This document shows positions 34,403 through 42,694 of a stretch of 48,147 bases of DNA, in pieces. A program made the translations under genes and the position numbers. The stretch's first letter is position 1; the number at the start of each line of letters is the position of its first letter. The notes below the pieces were generated by a model, which saw only the letters and a list, made by a program, of their open reading frames with translations, was not told the DNA's origin and did not search any database. This DNA is from Desulfosarcina sp. (GTDB lineage Bacteria > Desulfobacterota > Desulfobacteria > Desulfobacterales > Desulfosarcinaceae), in the NCBI GenBank assembly GCA_030145105.1, contig JAQYWF010000002.1:1-48147 (forward strand). The letters are read 5' to 3'.

Positions 34403-35314
34403 ATGAAACCGATTAAACCAACCGTCGATCCGGACGACTACCAGTATCTTTACCCATTTCAATCTCATTTTCTGGATCGCAACGGATTACGCTATCATTA
34501 TGTCGACCAGGGGAAAGGCGACCCGGTGGTCATGGTGCACGGAAACCCCACCTGGTCATTTTTCTTTCGCCGCATGATCACCGCCCTTGCTTCGGGCCAT
34601 CGCACCATCGCCCCCGATCACATGGGATGCGGCCTGTCGGACAAACCCAGTGACGGTGAGTACGACTTTCGACTGCAAAGCCGGTTGGATGATTTTTCGG
34701 CGTTGATGGATCATCTTGACCTGGACCGGGTCACGCTCATGGTCCATGACTGGGGCGGCATGATCGCCATGGCCTGGGCCTTGGCCAATCCGCATCGGGT
34801 GGCACGCCTGATCATCACCAACACGGCAGGCTTTTTTCCACCAGGCCGCAAGGGCATTCCCTTGCGGCTGTGGGTGATTCGCAATCTGGGCGCCCTGGCC
34901 ACGCCGGCCGTACTTTATGGAAACCTGTTTGCCAGAGGGGCCCTTCACATGGCACCGCGAAAACGGTTGGCCGCGAAAGTGAAACAAGGGCTGCTGGCAC
35001 CCTATAACTGCCCGAAAAACCGGCTGGCCACCCTGCGCTTTGTCCAGGACATTCCCCTGGTACCCGGTGATCCGGGATTTTCCATCGTCGACAGGGTGGA
35101 CCGGCACCTGGCCGCACTGGCCCATATCCCCATGCTGATCCTGTGGGGGCGGCACGATTTCGTCTTCGACGTGGATTACTACAACGAGTGGTGCCGACGG
35201 TTTCCCAAGGCTGAAAAGCACCTGTTCGACGACGCCGGCCACTACCTGCTGGAGGATGTGCCGGAGCGGATCATCGGATTGGCAACTGATTTTCTGGCAC
35301 GGCATCCAGTGTAA
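34403..35314 (+). CDS. oleB: OleB, beta-lactone decarboxylase (alpha/beta hydrolase)
   Basis: A 303-residue alpha/beta hydrolase related to haloalkane dehalogenases, which converts a cis-beta-lactone into a cis-olefin and CO2. The oxyanion segment is HGNPTWSF, the nucleophile Asp116 sits in MVHDWGGM (Asp rather than Ser, with the following Trp), and the catalytic His280 is in DAGHYLLED; Asp in GRHDFVF is the likely acid. The ATG at 34403 is two bases after the megasynthase stop; an in-frame GTG at 34397 would overlap that stop by four bases. Either way translation should be coupled. Order oleB-oleC-oleD matches known ole clusters. Confidence 0.9.
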   Translation: MKPIKPTVDPDDYQYLYPFQSHFLDRNGLRYHYVDQGKGDPVVMVHGNPTWSFFFRRMITALASGHRTIAPDHMGCGLSDKPSDGEYDFRLQSRLDDFSALMDHLDLDRVTLMVHDWGGMIAMAWALANPHRVARLIITNTAGFFPPGRKGIPLRLWVIRNLGALATPAVLYGNLFARGALHMAPRKRLAAKVKQGLLAPYNCPKNRLATLRFVQDIPLVPGDPGFSIVDRVDRHLAALAHIPMLILWGRHDFVFDVDYYNEWCRRFPKAEKHLFDDAGHYLLEDVPERIIGLATDFLARHPV

Positions 35315-35320
35315 ATAGAA

Positions 35321-36997
35321 ATGTTTATGGAATCAACGTCCATCGCTCCTGACCTTACCACCGTCAACGTGGCCACCTATTTGCGCGACATGGCACGCCT
35401 CCAACCCTACAAGCGGGCGGTGGTCTGCCCTTGCGGCAGGGACGGCCAAAACCGGGTGGCATACACCCACCTTACCTTCCGCCAACTGGACATCGAATCG
35501 GATTGCCTGGCCCGGGGTCTTAACGATAGGGGGGTCAGTCGCGGTGTGCGAACCATCCTCATGGTCAAGCCGAGCCTGGATTTCTTCGCCCTGGTCTTTG
35601 CTCTCTTCAAGGTCGGGGCCGTGCCCGTTGTGGTCGACCCAGGTATGGGCGTCTCCCGAATGTTGAACTGCCTGAAGGAAAGTCAGGCCCAGGCACTGAT
35701 TGGCATCCCTCCGGCCCACGTGCTGCGCACCTTGGCCCCCAGGTATTTCAAAGACGTCAAGACCTTCATTACCGTGGGCAGGCGCTGGTTTTGGGGTGGA
35801 TTCACCCTGGGTCAGGTACGCAGCAGACAGTGGGAACCATACCGCATGGCGGACACCCGGGCCGATGAAATCGCCGCCATCCTCTTTACCACCGGCAGTA
35901 CCGGTCCGGCCAAGGGTGTATATTACACCCACGGGGTCTTCGATGCCCAGGTTCGCAGCATCCGCGCCCAGTTTGGAATCACCCCGGAGGAAATCGACCT
36001 GCCCACATTTCCGCTTTTTGCCCTGTTTGACCCGGCATTGGGAATGACGGCCATTATTCCGGACATGGACCCCACCAAGCCAGCCCATGTCAACCCGGAG
36101 CGAATCATTGAAGCCATCGTCAATCACGGCGTCACCAATATGTTCGCCTCCCCTGCCCTACTCAACCGCGTGGGCCGCTACGGCAAGGAAAATGGAATCA
36201 GACTGCCCACCTTAAAGCGGGTGATTTCCGCGGGCGCACCGGCCACACCGGCCAATATCGAACAGTTTTCCGCCATGCTCACCGAGGGCGCTCAAATCCA
36301 TACCGGGTATGGGGCCACGGAGGCCATGCCGGTCAGCGCTTTCGGCAGCAACGCGATCCTGAACGAAACCCGCAAGCTCAGCGAACAAGGCTACGGCATG
36401 TGCGTCGGGCGACCCGTTGCCGGCATCGACGTGCGAATCATCCGTATCTCGGACGGTCCGATTGCCCAGTGGACCGACGACCTGCTATTACCGGACGGAG
36501 AAATCGGCGAGATCAGCGTTCGCGGCGATCAGGTGACCCGCGGCTATTACGAGCGGCCCCGGGACGACGCACTGGCCAAGATCGTCGACGGCGACACCTT
36601 CTGGCACCGCATGGGAGACTTGGGATGGATTGACAAAAAAGGCCGTATCTGGTTCTGCGGCCGCAAAAGCCACCGGGTGGTTTGTTCAAATAAGACCATG
36701 TACACGATTCCCTGCGAGGCCTTATTCAACAACCATCCTCGCGTTTTCCGCAGCGCGCTGGTCGGTGTAGGATCCCAGGGACGCCAGCGGCCGGTGGTCT
36801 GTATCGAACTGGTGCCCGGAGACGCCGGCAAGGATAAAAAAGGCTTGAAAAAAGAACTGTTGGCGTTGGCCAAGTCCAGCCCAATCAGTGAGGACATCGA
36901 AACGATCCTGTTTCACCGGGCCTTCCCTGTTGATATCCGCCACAATTCCAAGATTTTCAGGGAGCAGTTGGCCGTTTGGGCGGAAAAGAAAATTTAA
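35321..36997 (+). CDS. oleC: OleC, beta-lactone synthetase (AMP-ligase superfamily)
   Basis: A 558-residue ANL-superfamily enzyme that uses ATP to close a beta-hydroxy acid to a beta-lactone. The phosphate loop is LFTTGSTGPAKGV. Segments typical of OleC rather than fatty acyl-CoA ligases are the DLPTFPLFALFDPALGM block and the DPGMG and PDMDPTKPAH stretches. The adenylate-binding TGYGATEAMPVS and the hinge region GDLGWIDKKGRIWFCGRK are present. The start ATG 35321 is six bases after the oleB stop, and an in-frame ATG follows two codons later. The C-terminal domain is complete. It is the second gene of the ole unit. Confidence 0.93.
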   Translation: MFMESTSIAPDLTTVNVATYLRDMARLQPYKRAVVCPCGRDGQNRVAYTHLTFRQLDIESDCLARGLNDRGVSRGVRTILMVKPSLDFFALVFALFKVGAVPVVVDPGMGVSRMLNCLKESQAQALIGIPPAHVLRTLAPRYFKDVKTFITVGRRWFWGGFTLGQVRSRQWEPYRMADTRADEIAAILFTTGSTGPAKGVYYTHGVFDAQVRSIRAQFGITPEEIDLPTFPLFALFDPALGMTAIIPDMDPTKPAHVNPERIIEAIVNHGVTNMFASPALLNRVGRYGKENGIRLPTLKRVISAGAPATPANIEQFSAMLTEGAQIHTGYGATEAMPVSAFGSNAILNETRKLSEQGYGMCVGRPVAGIDVRIIRISDGPIAQWTDDLLLPDGEIGEISVRGDQVTRGYYERPRDDALAKIVDGDTFWHRMGDLGWIDKKGRIWFCGRKSHRVVCSNKTMYTIPCEALFNNHPRVFRSALVGVGSQGRQRPVVCIELVPGDAGKDKKGLKKELLALAKSSPISEDIETILFHRAFPVDIRHNSKIFREQLAVWAEKKI

Positions 36998-37019
36998 TGA
37001 CGAAAGTGTTAAGCTTCAT

Positions 37020-37137
37020 GTGTTAAGTTGATGTATTCTACCGATTAGAATGAAAACCCACTCCAATAGTGGTTTATGATATCGGGGAATAACCCCTTTA
37101 TCAAATCGATTTCGATCCTTTGCTTAAAACTTAACAC
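37020..37137. repeat. Inverted repeat between oleC and oleD
   Basis: GTGTTAAGTT at 37020-37029 and its complement AACTTAACAC at 37128-37137 bracket 98 bases; a second GTGTTAAG lies at 37006-37013. The 181-base gap has no gene. The arms could fold in RNA across the gap, or be scattered copies of an intergenic repeat. The gap makes oleD less tightly linked than oleB and oleC are to each other. Confidence 0.45.
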
Positions 37138-37178
37138 TCAAAACTATTACTTTTAAGATAAATTCGAAATCATTCGTT

Positions 37179-38219
37179 ATGGATACCAACACCAATCAAT
37201 CACCAGCGAGTAGTATCAAAAAAAACATTCTGGTTACCGGCGGCGGAGGGTTTCTGGGCCATGCCATCGTACAGCAACTGCTGGACAAAGGACATCGGGT
37301 GGTCAGCTTTTCGCGATGCACACACCCAGATCTTGACACCCTCGATGTCCCTCAGCTATCCGGTGACATCGCCGACGCAGATGCCGTCAAAGACGCGGTT
37401 CGCGGCATGGATGCCGTTTTCCACGTGGCGGCCAAAGCCGGGGTGTGGGGCGCGCTCGAGGATTATCACCGACCCAACGTGATCGGCACCCGAAATGTCA
37501 TTTCGGCCTGCCGATCCAGCCGGGTGCCGATGCTGATATACACCAGCAGCCCCAGCGTGGTTTTTGACGGCGGCGACATGCAGGGGGTGGACGAATCAGT
37601 CCCCTACCCGGCTCATTATCATGCGCCCTACCCACAGACCAAAGCCATGGCCGAACAGGCCGTGCTGGCCGCCGCAGACGATACGCTTAAAACCGTCGCC
37701 CTGCGGCCGCATCTGATCTGGGGACCGCAGGACAACCACCTGGTGCCGCGCATCATCGCCCGGGCCGATAGCCTGAGGCGGGTAGGTGGCGGAGAGAACC
37801 GCGTGGACACGATTTACGTCGATAACGCTGCCCGCGCCCACGTGCTGGCCATGGCGGCGCTGGAGAAAAACCCGGCGGTTTCGGGCAGGGCCTACTTCAT
37901 CAGCGACGATAATCCCATCGGCTTGTGGGAGATGGTTGATCGAATCCTGAATGCCGGCGACAAGCCCCCGCTGACCAAAACCGTGTCACCCAGGGCGGCC
38001 TATTGGATCGGTACGTTAATGGAGTGGGTGTATCGCACTTTCGGTATCTCCGGGGAGCCCCGCATGACCCGCTTCGTTGCCCGGGAACTGGCTACGTCCC
38101 ATTGGTTTGACATTTCTGCGGCCAAGCGAGACCTGGGTTACACGGCCGACATTTCCATCGAGGAAGGCATGAAGCGGCTCAAGACCTGGTTGACGGAAAG
38201 CTCTTCCCTATCACCTTAA
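37179..38219 (+). CDS. oleD: OleD, 2-alkyl-3-oxoalkanoate reductase (extended SDR)
   Basis: A 346-residue NAD(P)-dependent extended short-chain dehydrogenase of the 3-beta-HSD branch. In the Ole pathway it reduces the beta-keto acid to the beta-hydroxy acid used by OleC. The nucleotide loop is VTGGGGFLG; VFHVAAKAGVWG, YTSSPSVVFDG and RPHLIWGPQDNHL are hallmark OleD stretches; the catalytic Tyr and Lys lie in YPQTKAMAE. The N-terminal 14 residues before the dinucleotide fold are unconserved. It sits 181 bases downstream of oleC on the same strand. The order of action (D, C, B) is the reverse of gene order. Confidence 0.93.
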   Translation: MDTNTNQSPASSIKKNILVTGGGGFLGHAIVQQLLDKGHRVVSFSRCTHPDLDTLDVPQLSGDIADADAVKDAVRGMDAVFHVAAKAGVWGALEDYHRPNVIGTRNVISACRSSRVPMLIYTSSPSVVFDGGDMQGVDESVPYPAHYHAPYPQTKAMAEQAVLAAADDTLKTVALRPHLIWGPQDNHLVPRIIARADSLRRVGGGENRVDTIYVDNAARAHVLAMAALEKNPAVSGRAYFISDDNPIGLWEMVDRILNAGDKPPLTKTVSPRAAYWIGTLMEWVYRTFGISGEPRMTRFVARELATSHWFDISAAKRDLGYTADISIEEGMKRLKTWLTESSSLSP

Positions 38220-38292
38220 AAAAATGGTAAAGGAAGGGACAGCGAGTCAAAACTGAAACCTTATCTGTACCAATGAACCAAGGAGTGTGGCC

Positions 38293-38793
38293 GTGGAACT
38301 GACTGATCTATTGCCTCTGGAAAAATGGACCCAGATAGAAAATGAGATTCATGAACACTCGGGACTGGAGTCCAACGTGTTCAATACCGACGGCATCCGC
38401 ATTACCGACAATAAAGTATGGGTCAATCGCCTCTGTCCGGCCATCAAGGCCACGGACAAAGGCCAGTCGTTCATTTGTGCCGTGGCCCACATGAACCTGG
38501 CCAACCAGGCCAAGGATGAGAAGCGGCCGGTGATCGAAGCGTGCGACGCCGGGCTGATGAAGATCGTGGTACCGATTTTTGTCGACGGCAATTACATCGG
38601 CGCCCTGGGCGCCTGTGGCCTGCTGCCTGCAGACGGCGAGGTGGATTCCTTCCTGGTGAATAAAATGACCGATATCGACGAAGCAAACATCGAGGCGTTA
38701 TGCGAGGACCTGGCCGTCATCGAAAAAAATTCGGCCGAGGAAGTTGCCCAGTTCATCTGGGAAAAAATCGAAGCAGTCGTTTCAGAAGCCTGA
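38293..38793 (+). CDS. Stand-alone PocR sensory domain protein
   Basis: A 166-residue protein that consists of little more than a PocR-type ligand-binding domain. The conserved Cys and His run through RLCPAIKA, ICAVAHMNLANQA, VIEACDAGL and GACGLLP, and the sheet KIVVPIFVDGNYIGALG is typical. I prefer the GTG at 38293, seven bases from AAGGAG at 38280-38285; the GTG at 38287 is too close to it. PocR domains sense small molecules and usually belong to regulators or kinases. Without an output domain this one may act as a binding partner or Cys-rich redox/ligand sensor. Position just after oleD is suggestive only. Confidence 0.8.
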   Translation: MELTDLLPLEKWTQIENEIHEHSGLESNVFNTDGIRITDNKVWVNRLCPAIKATDKGQSFICAVAHMNLANQAKDEKRPVIEACDAGLMKIVVPIFVDGNYIGALGACGLLPADGEVDSFLVNKMTDIDEANIEALCEDLAVIEKNSAEEVAQFIWEKIEAVVSEA

Positions 38794-38808
38794 CCGGGAG
38801 GTATTCTG

Positions 38809-40074
38809 ATTCGGATATTGAAATCTATAATCAAAGGAATTTTCAGGCTGGCAATACTGATGATCGTGCTGTCTGCAGCCGACACGGTCCTGGCCGTCGG
38901 CCTGTCGGGCAACGCACCGGTAAAGGCCGATTACACAAATGCCGATGTCATCCTGCTGGTGTCTTACATTCTGCTGGCCTTGGTTTTCTCCTTTCTCTGC
39001 AGTGTCGCCGAAGCGGTCCTTTTGAGCATAACGCCCGCCTATATCGCCGGTCTGCACAAAAAAAAGCCCAAACTCGCCGCGTTGCTGAAACAATTGAAAC
39101 AGGACAATGTGGACCAGTCCCTGGCCGCCATCTTGACCTTGAATACCATCGCCCATACGGTAGGGGCTATCGGCTCGGGTTCCAAGGCGACAGTGGTGTT
39201 CGGCAGCGCCTGGTTCGGCCTGTTTTCCGCTGTGATGACCCTGATGATCCTGTTCCTTTCCGAAATTATCCCTAAAACCATCGGCGCTGTCTACTGGCGA
39301 TCACTGGCCGGGCTCACGGCACGATTTGTCCGCGGGTTGATTTGGGCGTTGTATCCGCTGATCTGGTTCTCTGAAATACTGACCCGCGTAATCGCTCGTG
39401 GGAAAACCACCAGTGTGTTCAGCCGCGAAGAATTCATCGCCATGGCTGGCATAGGTGAACGTGCCGGAAAAATCGACCCGCATGAATCACGGATCATCCG
39501 GAATCTATTCCGCTTCAGTTCGTTGACGGCCAATGACATCATGACGCCGCGGACGGTGATTACCGGTCTGTCCGAGGACATGAGCGTCACCGACGCCCTG
39601 GATGCTAAACCATCTGTCGCTTTCTCACGCCTGCCCCTCTTTAAAACGGACCTGGACCACATCACCGGGTTCATTCTAAGGGACGATTTGCTGCTCGCCA
39701 AGGCACAAAATAACGGCGACAGTAAAATCGAAACGCTGAAGCGGACGATGAAAACGGTTCCCGGCAACCTGTCCCTGACAAACCTGCTCGAATTTTTTCT
39801 CGACCAACGCCAGCAAATCGCTCTGGTGATCGATGAGTACGGTGGGACCAAAGGGCTGGTGACGACCGAGGATGTCGTCGAAACCCTGCTTGGCATGGAG
39901 ATCGTAGACGAGATGGACACGGTTGAAGACATGCAGGCCATGGCGCGACGTCAATGGGCCAAGCGGGCCAGATCACTGGGCCTCGACATCAATGCCCAAG
40001 GACAAATGCCAGCCCCTGCGAATTCAAACGAAACGATCCAGTCCAAAGCCACGACGGACACATCCGACGTCTGA
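38809..40074 (+). CDS. CNNM/CorC-type membrane protein with CBS pair
   Basis: A protein of about 420 residues with a CNNM (DUF21) transmembrane domain (residues about 15-190) and a CBS-domain pair (about 215-340), a layout shared with magnesium- or hemolysin-associated transporters. CNNM features visible are SVAEAVLLSITPAY and FLSEIIPKTIG; the CBS pair begins NDIMTPRTVITGL. No CorC_HlyC C-terminal domain follows, and the tail is short and polar. The start is unclear: a TTG at 38818 lies 16 bases from the only Shine-Dalgarno (GGGAGG, 38796-38801), whereas an in-frame ATT at 38809 has seven-base spacing; I annotate the latter. The gene follows the PocR gene by 15 bases. Confidence 0.82.
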   Translation: MRILKSIIKGIFRLAILMIVLSAADTVLAVGLSGNAPVKADYTNADVILLVSYILLALVFSFLCSVAEAVLLSITPAYIAGLHKKKPKLAALLKQLKQDNVDQSLAAILTLNTIAHTVGAIGSGSKATVVFGSAWFGLFSAVMTLMILFLSEIIPKTIGAVYWRSLAGLTARFVRGLIWALYPLIWFSEILTRVIARGKTTSVFSREEFIAMAGIGERAGKIDPHESRIIRNLFRFSSLTANDIMTPRTVITGLSEDMSVTDALDAKPSVAFSRLPLFKTDLDHITGFILRDDLLLAKAQNNGDSKIETLKRTMKTVPGNLSLTNLLEFFLDQRQQIALVIDEYGGTKGLVTTEDVVETLLGMEIVDEMDTVEDMQAMARRQWAKRARSLGLDINAQGQMPAPANSNETIQSKATTDTSDV

Positions 40075-40185
40075 TCTGTCTCCACACCGACACCAGGCAC
40101 ATGAACCGGAATCAGTCGACGGGAAGCAACGCCATCATGGCGTCTCACCCTGTACCCGATAGCTCGCCAAGCAGATGGATGAACC

Positions 40186-40890
40186 ATGGCCCCTGATTTT
40201 CACGAATCGCTTCGACCCACGCCCGTCATCGACGGCGACCATGCCCGCGTGACTATGTTCGCCAACTCACATGCAGACGGTGCGGCAACCGCCAGAGACC
40301 AGGCGGTCTGCCTGTACTATTCAGTTCGTGATGGCATCCGCTACGATCCGTATGCGATTGACCTGTCCGTCGAAGGAATGCGAGCCAGCACAACCCTGGC
40401 TTCCGGGCGTGGCTGGTGCGTGTCAAAGGCCGTGCTGCTTGCCGCCTGTTGCCGGGTTTTGGGGATTCCCGCGAAGCTCGGTTTTGCGGACGTGCGCAAC
40501 CACCTGTCCACCGAGCGGCTGCGAACCCTGATGAAAACAGACATTTTTTTCTGGCACGGGTACACGTCCATTTTTATCGACGGACAATGGGTCAAGGCCA
40601 CGCCGGCGTTCAACATCGAGCTGTGCGACCGGTTTCATTTAAAGCCTCTCGATTTTGACGGTGGCTCCGATTCCATTTACCACCCCTTTGACCAATTGGG
40701 GAATGCGCACATGGAGTACGTGCGCTACCGGGGGGAATTTTTAGACCTCCCCCTGGATCAGATCAAAGACACCCTGCAGCGACACTACGGCCCGCTGTTG
40801 TCCTTGACCGCCGTTGATTTTGATGAAGACGTAAACAAGGAGAGGTCTGCCGTCAAAAGTGCAACCGACTCCTTGCCCCCCAACCAATGA
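40186..40890 (+). CDS. Transglutaminase-like protein
   Basis: A 234-residue protein of the transglutaminase-like superfamily (papain-like cysteine proteases). The catalytic Cys lies in SGRGWCVSKAVLLAACCR and the His in WHGYTSIFIDGQW, followed by the conserved Trp-Val-Lys-Ala-Thr-Pro segment with the third residue. No signal peptide is seen, so it is probably cytosolic. Members can be amidases, proteases or inactive binders. It lies 111 bases after the CNNM gene and its TGA overlaps an ATG of the broken reductase frame downstream. Confidence 0.8.
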   Translation: MAPDFHESLRPTPVIDGDHARVTMFANSHADGAATARDQAVCLYYSVRDGIRYDPYAIDLSVEGMRASTTLASGRGWCVSKAVLLAACCRVLGIPAKLGFADVRNHLSTERLRTLMKTDIFFWHGYTSIFIDGQWVKATPAFNIELCDRFHLKPLDFDGGSDSIYHPFDQLGNAHMEYVRYRGEFLDLPLDQIKDTLQRHYGPLLSLTAVDFDEDVNKERSAVKSATDSLPPNQ

Positions 40891-40906
40891 GGATTGCATC
40901 AATATC

Positions 40907-41532
40907 ATGCTGATCAAAGCCAACCAGGCGCTGTATGCCTCCAAAGGCGTACTCAACGACGCCCTGTTCCAGATGTCATGCAATATCCTGGGTGAACACC
41001 ATCAAATCCAGGTCACTGACACCGCCACAGGCCTATGGGACGTCGACGACGAAATCCATAAACTGAAGCGGGCGGATGCCATTGTTTACCATTTCCCCAT
41101 TGGTGGTTTGGCCTGCCGCACCTGTTGAAAAAATACTTTGATGAATTTCTGGTATACGATAAGACTTACCGCATTGCCGATGTATACGGCGAAGGGGGGC
41201 AGCTGACCGGAAAATCCTTCATGATCGCGGTGACGACCAATGTGCAGAAAAGCGATCTCGGAACCGTCCCCATGCTCGAACGATTTCGATCCGTCGATGA
41301 CCTGTTGGCCCCGCTGATCCTGACTCACTACTATGTGGGCATTAAAGGTCAGCTGCCCACGTTTCACGCCGATGACGTGGTCAGGGGGGATACCTCCCTC
41401 GTGTTGAAAAACTACGAGGCACACCTGAAATCCATCGACTGGCAATCAACCACGTCAGTCGATGATAAAATGCTGACCACAGGTGATCCTCATACCAGAT
41501 CGGGTATATGTAGTTGGCACTGGATACAATAA
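40907..41532 (+). pseudogene. Frameshifted flavodoxin-fold NAD(P)H quinone reductase (MdaB-like)
   Basis: Two adjacent frames together make one MdaB-family protein. The first gives QALYASKGVLNDAL and DEIHKLKRADAIVYHFPI, then runs into GGLACRTC and a stop at 41126-41128. The shifted frame gives WWFGLPHLLKKYFDEFLV, YGEGGQLTGKSFMIA, KGQLPTFHADDVV and YEAHL, all in family order. Inserting a single T at about 41101 would restore PIWWFGLP, the family's flavin-site segment, so a one-base deletion explains the break. This is a true pseudogene or a sequence error. The start (ATG 40907 or slightly upstream) is uncertain and the C-terminal 20 residues are not family-like. Confidence 0.75.
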
Positions 41533-41932
41533 AGCGCTTTTTACCCTACGGCCAAACCGCACCCGAAACCGGTGCCGATTGTCCATGCGAGGAAGTTTAA
41601 GCCACGCCAAAAAGGTTCCCTGGATGCTGAGATCATTGTCATGGGTCGACACACCGGGTTGCCATCTGAACCTGGTGGGCAGTGGCAGTGGCGCCTTACT
41701 CTCCGGTTGCCTGAAACCGGCCGGTGAACTGGGTGCGCGCGTGACGGACCGCGCCATCGCAGTTCAATCCATTAACTACTGTATCCTGAACTTAATGATC
41801 ATTACATCTACCACATGTGGTAGATGTGTGCGTTTTAAAACGACACCGGCAGACCTACAGTTTGCATGCAGCTCAATCAAACCGATCGCCAACCCGATCG
41901 ATCATCCGGGAGCGCGTTGTTAACGGCGGCTG
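41533..41932. other. Gene-poor region, 400 bases
   Basis: An open frame runs through (41483-41923, plus) but its composition is not protein-like and it matches nothing I recognise. The stretch may hold decayed coding sequence. Its notable content is the cluster of palindromes at 41796-41842. Confidence 0.5.
41796..41842. repeat. Cluster of three palindromes, including a perfect 24-bp one
   Basis: TGATCA (41796-41801), a perfect 24-bp palindrome with no loop (41804-41827, arm ACATCTACCACA) and CGTTTTAAAACG (41831-41842) lie within 47 bases. The long one could be a dimeric regulator operator or the centre of a cruciform. It is about 600 bases upstream of the start of the convergent ferritin-like gene and belongs to no obvious promoter. 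Confidence 0.75.
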
Positions 41933-42442
41933 TCAGACGCTCTCCATATCGAACTCTTCAAATCCATACCAAAAACCGGTATTGCTCAGATGATCCAGTT
42001 CAAACTGGACCGCTTCGATGTGGTTGTCCTCGATTTCCAGGAATCGTGCAAACATGGCCCGGTGGTCGGATGCCACCTGATCGACCATTTCTTTGTAGAA
42101 TCGGCTGGTTTCGATCTCCATCGCCAGCGCCTTTGAGAGCATCTGCTGCTTTAGTCCACGCGCATCTTCGCTGATTTTCGATTGAAGGGCGGCAGCCTCT
42201 TTGCGGATTGCCGCTTTGTCGGGAACCATCGAAGCTAAGACTTCATTGCTGATTTTTCCACGCTTTTGCCACTCGTCGAGCCGGCTTTCCAGATAATCCA
42301 CATGGCGCTGTTCGTCGTCTGCCAGGGTTTGAAATATTTTTTTTCCGGCAGGTTCATCGGTGCGGGCTACCGCCTCGATATATAGATCTCTGATCCGGTT
42401 TTCGAATTCCAGTGCTGATTGAATGGCTGCTTCCAGTTTCAT
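41933..42442 (-). CDS. Ferritin-like/rubrerythrin-domain protein
   Basis: A 169-residue four-helix-bundle protein of the ferritin-like diiron class. The metal ligands are visible as a Glu in FENRIRDLY (helix 1), DDEQRHVDYLE (helix 2, Glu-x2-His), MEIETSRFYKEM (helix 3) and EIEDNHIEAV (helix 4, Glu-x2-His). The C-terminal rubredoxin module of classical rubrerythrin is absent. A strong AAGGAGG precedes ATG 42442. Proteins like this handle peroxide or iron in anaerobes; which one is not determinable. Confidence 0.88.
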   Translation of the reverse strand: MKLEAAIQSALEFENRIRDLYIEAVARTDEPAGKKIFQTLADDEQRHVDYLESRLDEWQKRGKISNEVLASMVPDKAAIRKEAAALQSKISEDARGLKQQMLSKALAMEIETSRFYKEMVDQVASDHRAMFARFLEIEDNHIEAVQFELDHLSNTGFWYGFEEFDMESV

Positions 42443-42694
42443 CGATTCCTCCTTTGGGTGATAATTGACAACGAATTGGCAGGTATATATCCAATAATAG
42501 GGGTGACGACCCTGAAAAACAATGGTTCACACCAAAACGGTCAGCATCCGATGCTGACGGTTGCTCAAGGGGATGTTTTTCCAATGGCGTCGAGGATATG
42601 CTGGGGAAGCGCAAACCCACTTCGTTGAATGTCGGGGGTGTCGTAGCGGGTGGTCTACAGCAACAATCGTCGGCTGTCGGGCGCCCACGGTGTG

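Noticed and set aside
41483-41923. 146-codon plus-strand frame after the broken reductase
   Set aside because: Low protein-likeness, no ribosome site, no known motif; possibly decayed sequence.
42354-42620. 88-codon minus-strand frame upstream of the ferritin-like gene
   Set aside because: It overlaps that gene's ribosome site and start in another frame and has no family resemblance.
42443-42694. Minus-strand remnant between nadE and the ferritin-like gene
   Set aside because: One frame ends in a protein-like ALPQHILDAIGK tail before a stop, but it is too short and lacks a start to be called a gene or pseudogene.
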